A DNA stretch of 37,473 bases from Candidatus Pacearchaeota archaeon. Its GTDB lineage: Archaea; Nanobdellota; Nanobdellia; Pacearchaeales; GW2011-AR1. A program made the position numbers and the translations under genes. A model generated the notes under the pieces. That model did not search any database. It was not told the DNA's origin and was given only the letters and a program-made list of their open reading frames with translations. Shown here one piece after another: positions 24,833-32,925 of the stretch. Within the stretch, counting starts at the first letter, position 1, and every line of letters begins with the position of its first letter. The stretch spans positions 1 through 37,473 of the forward strand of contig JAGVXM010000014.1 of the NCBI GenBank assembly GCA_018303785.1, in the 5' to 3' direction.

Positions 24833-26524
24833 TTAAATCGATTTTTCAACTTCTTTTTTTATCTCTGCTAAACGTGCAATATCATCAATACTTCGATCTG
24901 GACGCAAACGCGTTATTCTGGGGAATCTTAATGCAAATCCTGAAGAATAAGTAGGAGATTTTTGAATGTTTTGATAGACAACTGTTACTACAATCTCTGG
25001 TTTGACTTTGACATTTCTTCCTGATTCTGAAAGGATTAATGGCTTTAATTTTTTAGTTAATTCAATAAAGGATAATCCTTCTTCCTCTTTTTCTTTGAGG
25101 CCTGTAGAAACTTTACCAATTTCGAGCAATTCTTCTCCGTGTCTGCATGCAAGATCATAACTCGTGAGCCATCCTGCACGTTTACCTGTTCCATATTCTG
25201 CGCCAATAATTGCTAAATCAAATTCGTTATCGACGGGTTTTATTTTTACTCCGAAACCTACTCTTGCTCCAGGCTTGTATGGCGCATCAAGATTCTTCAT
25301 CATTATACCTTCTTCACCATTATCCAAAGCTTTTTTGTAAAATGATTTCGCCATTTTAAGATCGTCAGTTATAAGCGCTTCCGATGGACGAATTTTTAAC
25401 GGCTCTTTTTTTATTATTTTTTCAAGTATTTTTCTTCGTTCCTTAAATGGCTCTTTGATTAATGATTTACCATTGTAAAATAAAATATCAAAAACATTTA
25501 TTTCAATAGGCAATTCTTTCTCTAATCTTTCAATGTCATATTTTCTTTTAATTCGTTGACTTATTTCTTGGAAAGGGCGATATTTTTTTGTTTTTACATC
25601 ATATCCTACTGCTTCACTATCTAAAATAAAACTTTTTCCCTGGACATATTTTTCTACATATCTTTTTACTTCGGGGAATTGTTTTGTGACATTATCTAAC
25701 CGTCGAGTGAAAATTTTTATTTCCCCATTTTCTTCTTTATTTATCATCATTCTAAAACCGTCATATTTGTAATCTAGAAGCGCCGGTCTTCCTACTCGCA
25801 TAAAGCCTTCTTCAATTGAGTTTTCTTTAAGAAATAACATAACTTTTACAGGTCTTCCTGGTTCTAAAGAAGAATCTTCTAATGCCTTAATACCCCTTTT
25901 TGCTTTTTCAAAAACAATTTTCCAATCAATTGTTTTATCGTAAGTATCTTGTATTATTCCGGTTATCTGTTTTTTATCTTCTTCTTGATCGAAACATGCT
26001 TTTACTATTGCATCGCGTAAAGTACCATCTGCAACTCCAATACGCAAATCTTGCAATAATGTTCTTACAATAAATTTTGCTTCTTTACCGTCGGCAGAAG
26101 TCAGCAATTCTGAAATTAAAGACATTTTTTTATCAACTGTTCCCTGTCCTTCTAATTCTGGTAGTTTTCTCACGTTTTCTAGAATTTTATCAACAGTTAA
26201 TTTATGCGAGAAAAGCGTATGTTGTTTTTTGTTTCCTATTATTTCTTCAGAAACTTTTCCCAAATCTCCCAATTTTCTCCATTTGTTAAGAATTTCTGAA
26301 TCTGAAATGCCTGAGGCTTTTGCCAATGCTTTAATAATTAGTTTGTCAGAAATTCCAATCTCTTTTTCTGAATAATCCGGATATATTTTGCCTTGTAGCA
26401 AATAAATCGTATCTGCATTTGATTTTAATTTTTTTAAAAAATTTGCGAGAATTTCTGTTTTTTTAAGACGAGAAGGATTTTTTTCTAATTCTTCATATGT
26501 TTCACATAATTCTGAATATTTCAT
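24833..26524 (-). CDS. lig: ATP-dependent DNA ligase
   Basis: DYKYDGFRMMI (KxDG active site), EGIMMKNLDAPYKPG, and typical archaeal ligase N-terminal domain. Confidence 0.95.
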   Translation of the reverse strand: MKYSELCETYEELEKNPSRLKKTEILANFLKKLKSNADTIYLLQGKIYPDYSEKEIGISDKLIIKALAKASGISDSEILNKWRKLGDLGKVSEEIIGNKKQHTLFSHKLTVDKILENVRKLPELEGQGTVDKKMSLISELLTSADGKEAKFIVRTLLQDLRIGVADGTLRDAIVKACFDQEEDKKQITGIIQDTYDKTIDWKIVFEKAKRGIKALEDSSLEPGRPVKVMLFLKENSIEEGFMRVGRPALLDYKYDGFRMMINKEENGEIKIFTRRLDNVTKQFPEVKRYVEKYVQGKSFILDSEAVGYDVKTKKYRPFQEISQRIKRKYDIERLEKELPIEINVFDILFYNGKSLIKEPFKERRKILEKIIKKEPLKIRPSEALITDDLKMAKSFYKKALDNGEEGIMMKNLDAPYKPGARVGFGVKIKPVDNEFDLAIIGAEYGTGKRAGWLTSYDLACRHGEELLEIGKVSTGLKEKEEEGLSFIELTKKLKPLILSESGRNVKVKPEIVVTVVYQNIQKSPTYSSGFALRFPRITRLRPDRSIDDIARLAEIKKEVEKSI

Positions 26525-26575
26525 TTGATTATCCTTTAAAATAAAGAAAATATGTTTTTTATATATTTGGTAGAA

Positions 26576-27148
26576 TTATTTTCCTCGTCTATGGCCTGCA
26601 CGCACTGACGGTCTGTTCTTATTTGTAGGACTTTTATTTCTTAATCCTCGAGATTTTTTCCCTGCGCTTGTTAATCCTCGAAAAACTCTGCCTTGATTAT
26701 TTTTTTCTGTAATCCAATTAATAACTTGGTCACTTTTAATTTCTGGCTGAGCTGGATCAACTAGAATTACTTCGAAAAAATAATGCTTTCCGTCTTGTGC
26801 TAAATAATAAGAATTTAAAACTTCTAAATTAGGGAATTTTTTTTGTGCTCTTTGTTCAGCTACCCACCGATAATTCATTTTCAATACTTTTGAAACGGTC
26901 ATTCGTTTACTTCTTCTTCCTTTTCGTGGCCGTGGATTTTTACGTCCGCCTCTCTTTACTCTAACTCGTGCAACCACATATCCTTTTTTTGCTTTATATC
27001 CTAACATTCTCGCCTTATCTAATCTAGTTGGCTTCTCAATTTTAGTAACTGCATTTTCAGTTCTCCAAGTGATCATAGAAGTTCTAACCATCTCTTGATT
27101 CGGTACTTTCCACGCCTCTCGTATATAATGGTATAATCCTTGCGCCAT
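26576..27148 (-). CDS. rpl15e: Large-subunit ribosomal protein eL15 (L15e)
   Basis: KARMLGYKAKKGYVVARVRVKRGGRKNPRPRKGRRSKRM...FRGLTSAGKKSRGLRNK. Confidence 0.95.
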   Translation of the reverse strand: MAQGLYHYIREAWKVPNQEMVRTSMITWRTENAVTKIEKPTRLDKARMLGYKAKKGYVVARVRVKRGGRKNPRPRKGRRSKRMTVSKVLKMNYRWVAEQRAQKKFPNLEVLNSYYLAQDGKHYFFEVILVDPAQPEIKSDQVINWITEKNNQGRVFRGLTSAGKKSRGLRNKSPTNKNRPSVRAGHRRGK

Positions 27149-27346
27149 ACAAATCTTAGAAAGAGATGGTTTTTAAATCTTTCACATAAGTAAATGGTCC
27201 TACTCACATTCCCATTCTGGAATTTTTATAAAATAGTCAAAATGAGAATACTCTGCTCATAATTCCATTTTGATATTTATATTAATTGCCAAAATGAAAT
27301 TATTCGATTTGAACGAAATGTAATGTTTATTCGTAATCTAGGCAAT

Positions 27347-27370
27347 TAGGTATTGTTTTTGCAATACCTA
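27347..27370. repeat. Perfect 9-bp inverted repeat immediately 3' of tRNA-Ile
   Basis: TAGGTATTG-TTTTTG-CAATACCTA. Confidence 0.7.
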
Positions 27371-27372
27371 TA

Positions 27373-27446
27373 TGGTCCTGCCAAGATTTGAACTTGGGAC
27401 CCCTACCTTATCAGAGTAGTGCTCTACCAGGCTGAGCTACAGGACC
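27373..27446 (-). tRNA. tRNA-Ile(GAT)
   Basis: Reverse complement GGTCCTGTAGCTCAGCCTGGTAGAGCACTACTCTGATAAGGTAGGGGTCCCAAGTTCAAATCTTGGCAGGACCA folds as a cloverleaf; anticodon loop CTGATAA gives GAT. No encoded CCA. Confidence 0.95.
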
Positions 27447-27598
27447 TTTAATTGGTACTTTTACAATCCCTTATAGAGGTTATGTATAAGGGCCTTACAA
27501 ATCTAAAATTTGAAAGGTTTATAAGAGTTGTGTTATTTGGATGACTTTTAAAAGAAAGATATAAAAAGTATCTATGATTTTTATTCCTACTTCTCAAA

Positions 27599-28336
27599 AT
27601 GGCTAAACAGACTCTTAATACTAAACCCGCCGATAAAGACGCATCACAAATAGAACTTCTTAAAATAATTGTTGAAGATTTAATAAATAAACAGTCTGTT
27701 GTTATTATCGATTTACTTGCTGGCAAAAAAAATGTCAATGAATTTCATATTGCCGAGAAATTAGGATTAACAATAAATCAGACAAGAAATATTTTATATA
27801 AATTATCTGATTATGGGCTTGTTTCTTTTACGAGGAAAAAAGATAAAAGAAAAGGTTGGTATATTTATTTCTGGGAACTTAATACGCATCAATCTCTTAT
27901 ATTACTGAAAGAAAAATTAGAGAAAAAAATTGAGGTGTTGGAGTCACAGCTAAAAAATCGACGGGAAAGTCGTTATTATCTTTGTGAAACTTGCTCAATC
28001 GAAGTAGATGAAGAGAATGCGTTATTGAACAATTTTGTTTGTCCTGAGTGTGAAAATGTTTATATTCTTTCAGAAAGCGGTGAGATCATAAAAAATATTG
28101 AGAAAAATATTGTTAAGCTCAAGAAAGAGGTAGGATTTGTTAATGAAGAAGTACAAAAGCATCAAGTTAAACGTGCTAAACAGAAAGTACGAAAAATTGC
28201 GCGTGAAGAAAAAGTAAAAGTTGAGAAAAGAAGAAAGGCGCATCAAGAAAGAATGAAGCTTAAGGGAAAATTACCTAAAGTCATTAAGAAAACTACTGAC
28301 ACGAGAATTAAAAAAAAGATTAAAAAGAAAAAATAA
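27599..28336 (+). CDS. tfe: Transcription initiation factor TFE (alpha)
   Basis: N-terminal wHTH (EFHIAEKLGLTINQTRNILYKLSDYGLVSFTRKKDKRKGWYIYFWEL) and zinc ribbon CETCSIEVDEENALLNNFVCPEC. Confidence 0.9.
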   Translation: MAKQTLNTKPADKDASQIELLKIIVEDLINKQSVVIIDLLAGKKNVNEFHIAEKLGLTINQTRNILYKLSDYGLVSFTRKKDKRKGWYIYFWELNTHQSLILLKEKLEKKIEVLESQLKNRRESRYYLCETCSIEVDEENALLNNFVCPECENVYILSESGEIIKNIEKNIVKLKKEVGFVNEEVQKHQVKRAKQKVRKIAREEKVKVEKRRKAHQERMKLKGKLPKVIKKTTDTRIKKKIKKKK

Positions 28337-28343
28337 TATTTCT

Positions 28344-29246
28344 ATGGCCCCTTGGTTCGAAAAAAAATTAGGAAAAGAAAATTTGAGAAAGGAATCATTA
28401 CGGAGAATTGATAATTCGCATCAAAGTTTTTTCCGGAAATTGAGCATTACACAATGGCTTATTATTCTCAATGTTATCGTATATCTTCTTGTTTTTTTGA
28501 CGATTACTTTTGGTGCGAATGAGAAAAGAGTTTTTTCTTTAATTGCTCTTCAGCCAAATAATTTTTTCTCAGGGTCAATTTGGACTGCCTTTACAAGTAT
28601 GTTTACACATATTTGGCTCCCTCATTTAATTTTTAATATGATTTCGCTTTTATTTTTGGGAAATTTTTTAGAAAGAATAATTGGGAGAAAAAAATTTTTA
28701 TGGTTTTATATTTTCTCTGGATTAGTTGCTTCAATTTTTTATGCAGCCCTTTCTTATTTTTTTGGAAGTTCAGATTTAGGTGCGCGAATATTTGTTTCTC
28801 CTGAATCCTATGCAGTAGGTGCTTCTGGGGCTATATTCGGACTTGCTGGATTATTATCAGTTTTAACACCTTTTATGAGTGTTTACTTGATTGCTGGACC
28901 AATTATCGCTATCGTTGTTCAGTCTTTGATTGGCATGGTCATTGAACAAGAAGCAATTCTTGCTATGATAAATTTTGTTATAACAGTGTATATTTTTTTC
29001 TCAATCTTTTCCATGTTTTCACATTCTTCTGTTATGAGAAATATAGCAGTTCCGATACGAATGCATTTCTGGATACTTCCTATTGCTGCAATTGTACCGT
29101 TATTTATCGTCGGGTTGTTTGTCGAATTACCCATTGGAAATACTGCACACCTTGGCGGTTTAATTGCAGGAATTTTTTACGGATTTTATTTAAAAAATAA
29201 ATATAAAAAGAAAACTGCTATGATTAGCAAATATTTTAGCAGATGA
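28344..29246 (+). CDS. Rhomboid family intramembrane serine protease
   Basis: AVGASGAIFGLAGLL catalytic Ser; NTAHLGGLIAGIFYG catalytic His; HLIFNMISLLFLGNFLERIIG. Confidence 0.92.
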   Translation: MAPWFEKKLGKENLRKESLRRIDNSHQSFFRKLSITQWLIILNVIVYLLVFLTITFGANEKRVFSLIALQPNNFFSGSIWTAFTSMFTHIWLPHLIFNMISLLFLGNFLERIIGRKKFLWFYIFSGLVASIFYAALSYFFGSSDLGARIFVSPESYAVGASGAIFGLAGLLSVLTPFMSVYLIAGPIIAIVVQSLIGMVIEQEAILAMINFVITVYIFFSIFSMFSHSSVMRNIAVPIRMHFWILPIAAIVPLFIVGLFVELPIGNTAHLGGLIAGIFYGFYLKNKYKKKTAMISKYFSR

Positions 29247-29283
29247 GTATATTTAAAAACTAATTTTACTTTTTATATTTAAG

Positions 29284-30000
29284 ATGCGAAAAAAACAGAA
29301 AAAGAAAAAAGATTTCATTTATGATCATTTCAGAAACGGTTTAAAAACAATTCGCGATTCGAAAATTTATTTATATTTTGCTGTTGGTTTGTTTTTATTA
29401 TTTACATTTATTGGATTTTTATTCCCAATTTTTTTTGATGAGCAAATTCAAAATACAATTACTGACCTTGTCAATAAAACTGAAGGGTTAGGACCTTATG
29501 GACTTATGAGATTTATAATAACCAATAATATTCTTACCTCTTTTTTTGGAATGATGCTGGGAATTTTATTAGGTTTACCGACCCTATTTGTTTTGGTATT
29601 GAATGGGTATATTCTTGGTTATGCTGCAAATAAAAGTGTGGCTATAGAAGGGATTCTAATTTTGTGGAGATTATTACCTCATGGCATTTTTGAATTGCCT
29701 GCAGTTTTGATTAGCTTGGGATTAGGAATTAAACTTGGCTACGAATTGATGATAAATTGTATTCATTCTATTGATAAAAAAGCTAATCAAGTTAAAATTT
29801 CTTTGTTACGATTATTATCTTTTGTATTTTTCCCGATTGCTTTTTTTGTCTATTTAGTTATGACATTTACGAGAGATAGATTACGAAATTTATTTATAAT
29901 AAATATTCGAAATTCGCTCGATGTTTTTATTTTTATAGTTGTCCCTTTGTTAGTTATTGCTGGAATAATTGAGGGTTTTTTGATTTGGGTTTTGAGTTAG
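29284..30000 (+). CDS. SpoIIM (stage II sporulation protein M)-like membrane protein
   Basis: FIITNNILTSFFGMMLGILLGLPTLFVLVLNGYILGY...WRLLPHGIFELPAVLISLGLGIKLGYE. Confidence 0.8.
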   Translation: MRKKQKKKKDFIYDHFRNGLKTIRDSKIYLYFAVGLFLLFTFIGFLFPIFFDEQIQNTITDLVNKTEGLGPYGLMRFIITNNILTSFFGMMLGILLGLPTLFVLVLNGYILGYAANKSVAIEGILILWRLLPHGIFELPAVLISLGLGIKLGYELMINCIHSIDKKANQVKISLLRLLSFVFFPIAFFVYLVMTFTRDRLRNLFIINIRNSLDVFIFIVVPLLVIAGIIEGFLIWVLS

Positions 30001-30849
30001 ATTGAATAAATGGCCTTTTTGTTCCCAAAATTTTTTTATTTTCTCAATAAGGTTATCTGAAATATTGTTTGGTGTTGAAAAATCTTTTACATATTCAAAA
30101 TCTATGAGATTTATTGACCCAAAATTGTCAATTAAAAAAATATTAGGGAAATTATCATGTAATGACCTACGAAAATTATCATTAAATGGTTTAAAATATT
30201 CTAAACCTAAAATTCGTGGAACAACGTCAAATAGAGCTACAAAATCAAAGTCTCCTGAAAGAAGAGATGAACGATTTTCATTTAGAGCATCAAACAAGCA
30301 TCGTGTAACATACTTTTCATCGGTGTCCAAAGGTTTTTGTCTTCCTCCTTTATAACCATATTTTATCCCTGAGTCTCTTTTTAGTTCTAAGTCCATAGAA
30401 ATAAATTTAACTATTTCGTGGAGTGTTTTAAATTCAAAAGAATTTGATCTAATTTCCTTTCTTTTTGATAATTTGATATTATTGGCTAGTACTTCAATGA
30501 TATCCTCTATTAGTTTTTTATTTTCATTACCTCGATATGAATATGTATTTCCATTTTTTGCGATATATGCCGTTAGAATTCGATTAAATCTTCTTATCTC
30601 CGTTGTTGCAGGATAAATTGTACTTGCATTATTGAATCTTAGCAATTTATTATGATTTAATTCTTCTTTGTACGTATATAATAATTTATTGGGATCTAAA
30701 AAATCAATATATTGACCTTCAATTAGATGATTTCCCAGTCCATTATAATCTCTGCTGTAACCACTTTTTTTCGCGCTTGGATTAATATATACTCGTGTCT
30801 CATAATGGAATATTTCATCTAATGTTACTTGTGCAAGAGATTTTTGCAT
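29950..30849 (-). CDS. Uncharacterised protein, possible PIN/NYN-like nuclease
   Basis: 299 aa; KPLDTDEKYVTRCLFDALNENRSSLLSGDFDFVALFDVVPRIL resembles the SGDxDF motif region of NYN/PIN domains. Confidence 0.45.
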   Translation of the reverse strand: MQKSLAQVTLDEIFHYETRVYINPSAKKSGYSRDYNGLGNHLIEGQYIDFLDPNKLLYTYKEELNHNKLLRFNNASTIYPATTEIRRFNRILTAYIAKNGNTYSYRGNENKKLIEDIIEVLANNIKLSKRKEIRSNSFEFKTLHEIVKFISMDLELKRDSGIKYGYKGGRQKPLDTDEKYVTRCLFDALNENRSSLLSGDFDFVALFDVVPRILGLEYFKPFNDNFRRSLHDNFPNIFLIDNFGSINLIDFEYVKDFSTPNNISDNLIEKIKKFWEQKGHLFNLTQNPNQKTLNYSSNN

Positions 30850-30869
30850 AATTAAGCATTAATTTTTGC

Positions 30870-32078
30870 TTAATAAAAATTTCTCTTATAGAACCACTGG
30901 GTTAATTTCTTTTGTTTCCCATATTCTTTTAGTAAAATTGATTTTTCTCTGAAAACTTTTATTGGCAATTTGAGTCTTATTTGTGCTTGTTGCAAGGCTT
31001 GGTCGATCGTTGCAAATCTTTCTGGTGTTTTTCTGAATGCATCGCGCGTACATTCTCGTAAAATCCCGACTCCTAATGGAGCATAATAATCTGGCCTAAC
31101 TTCCCTAAAAAATATAGCTGTTGCCTGTTTTTTAATTTTTTCAAGATATTCACAGACAGCAACGCGATTTGCATAATATGCCCCTACAACATTATTCGCA
31201 TAATATTTTCTTCCATGAAATAATTCAAAATCTTGCCAGAATTTTATTTCTCCGAATTTTATTTCTGCTTCAATAACTTCGAAAGAAAAATTTCCTGGAA
31301 GCAATAATATTTCATAGTGGTTGCCATTATATTCCTCATTAAATAACAGTATTTCGTTGATTTCTTCATAATGTCGAATATTTTCCAGGAAATTTTTTGA
31401 GATAGTATCATCTACTGCTGTAATGGACCATCGAGTAGGTACTAATCTCCTTCTTGTTTGTTGTCCTAATAGACCTGTGCTTAGTATTTTGTTAATATTG
31501 GATATTGCGATTTGGGATTTGTAAAGCTCTCTTATTGCATCTGCGGCTTTAACTTGGGTATCTGAAACAATGTAATCTACTTTTGGCTTGACTTTAGGGT
31601 TTTCTTGGAGTCTTGCATGATCGAGCGGAGCTGGATTTGCGATAATAGGAGAGAACCTACTTATTTCGAGAGATTTTGCTGGAGGTTTTTTTAAAAAAAA
31701 TTCAGTTGACACTGATTTGTAAGCAAGACTTAGTTCTTGCATTATGTTTAGGAATTTTCCCGAATAGGTTTTTTTTGTATTTACTTTAAATTTACCGTAA
31801 ATTAATTGACCTCTTCGCGATAGAATATCATAAATCGAAAACTTTTTTTCATACCATACTTCTGGATATGACATTGCCTCGGTTCCTTCGTAAACTTCGG
31901 GCGATAATATTCCAGCATTCACATGAGGGTAATTGAATCTACCTACGAAAACTTCAGGTGGAGATGCACCAGAAAAATGAGTTTTATTTGGCTGTACTCC
32001 TAAATCTGAATATATAATTCTTTTCTTATTGCCTAGAATTTTTCCTTCAAATAATCTTTTATTGTTATCGAACATCAC
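30870..32078 (-). CDS. nreA: Archaeal Nre-family DNA repair protein (NreA-like)
   Basis: HFSGASPPEVFVGRFNYPHVNAGILSPE, SRRGQLIYGKFKVNTKK; C-terminal PIP-box-like QKKLTQWFYKRNFY. Confidence 0.85.
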   Translation of the reverse strand: MMFDNNKRLFEGKILGNKKRIIYSDLGVQPNKTHFSGASPPEVFVGRFNYPHVNAGILSPEVYEGTEAMSYPEVWYEKKFSIYDILSRRGQLIYGKFKVNTKKTYSGKFLNIMQELSLAYKSVSTEFFLKKPPAKSLEISRFSPIIANPAPLDHARLQENPKVKPKVDYIVSDTQVKAADAIRELYKSQIAISNINKILSTGLLGQQTRRRLVPTRWSITAVDDTISKNFLENIRHYEEINEILLFNEEYNGNHYEILLLPGNFSFEVIEAEIKFGEIKFWQDFELFHGRKYYANNVVGAYYANRVAVCEYLEKIKKQATAIFFREVRPDYYAPLGVGILRECTRDAFRKTPERFATIDQALQQAQIRLKLPIKVFREKSILLKEYGKQKKLTQWFYKRNFY

Positions 32079-32115
32079 GCTATATGCGCAAACTAATATA
32101 AATTAATTTGGATGT

Positions 32116-32331
32116 TTACTCTCGTAAGTCGCTTATACCTAACAATAAGAAAAGAAGGCCGATCATTATTACAAACCAAATGATTCCTCCTTTAAGAAAA
32201 TCCCATGCAGCTGATCCGAAATTAAAAGAAATTCCGTAGACATTCCAATGGTAAACATGGGAATATCCTGCTATCAATACTGCAACGATTATTAGGACAA
32301 GTCCTATCAATATCTCTAACCATTTATTCAT
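32116..32331 (-). CDS. Small two-TM membrane protein
   Basis: 71 aa; two hydrophobic segments. Confidence 0.5.
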   Translation of the reverse strand: MNKWLEILIGLVLIIVAVLIAGYSHVYHWNVYGISFNFGSAAWDFLKGGIIWFVIMIGLLFLLLGISDLRE

Positions 32332-32453
32332 TGTAAAGTTATTATAAAAAATTTGTTTATAAATATTATTGTAGTTTTTTGTGTGATTTCAAAAAAGGTA
32401 TGATTGTTATTACTTTCAAAGATGAAAATGTAGGCGGAAGCTTTGAGATAATT

Positions 32454-32717
32454 TCAATCGATATTCATTGATTTGATATAGGGCTCTAATTGAAATAATC
32501 TAAACAATGTGTTTTTTTGGATAAAATCCATTAATCCAATGATATTTGTTTGGGCATACAATTTATATCGTAAGTTTTGGCTTTCGAGATAACTGCAAAT
32601 TTCTTTTTTAGATGCTGGAGAGTGAGAGTCAATAATAACTGAAAGATTCTGTTCTGGATCTATTTTTTCTTCTAAAAATTTTTGCTTCTCTTCCATTAAT
32701 GGAAATTTTACACGCAT
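32454..32717 (-). CDS. Uncharacterised 87-aa protein
   Basis: ORF only. Confidence 0.4.
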   Translation of the reverse strand: MRVKFPLMEEKQKFLEEKIDPEQNLSVIIDSHSPASKKEICSYLESQNLRYKLYAQTNIIGLMDFIQKNTLFRLFQLEPYIKSMNID

Positions 32718-32845
32718 TTTTTATTTAACCATTCGTTATTAATAAAGCTTTTGCAATAGCTTCAAACTGGATCGAACCCTTCGCGCGATTTATAAAGTAG
32801 TTTCTTTTAAATAAATCATGACTGACATTGAAAATCAAAGACACT

Positions 32846-32890
32846 CAAAAACTTTCAGTTTTTGGTGCCCTGAAAACTTTAAGTTTTCAG
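32846..32890. promoter_or_regulatory. Tandem palindromes upstream of the beta-propeller gene
   Basis: CAAAAACT-TTC-AGTTTTTG (32846-32864) and CTGAAAACTT-T-AAGTTTTCAG (32870-32890). Confidence 0.65.
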
Positions 32891-32925
32891 AGTTTTCAAG
32901 CCCGTCATTTTTCATGTGATACAAA

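Noticed and set aside
27180-27340. Structured ncRNA between rpl15e and tRNA-Ile suggested by TCAAAATG/CATTTTGA repeats
   Set aside because: Only 8-bp AT-rich complementarity; could be chance in this composition without transcript evidence.
30002-30355. 117-aa forward ORF opposite the 29950-30849 gene
   Set aside because: Opposite strand of a longer ORF with better composition; Ser/Lys-rich shadow ORF.
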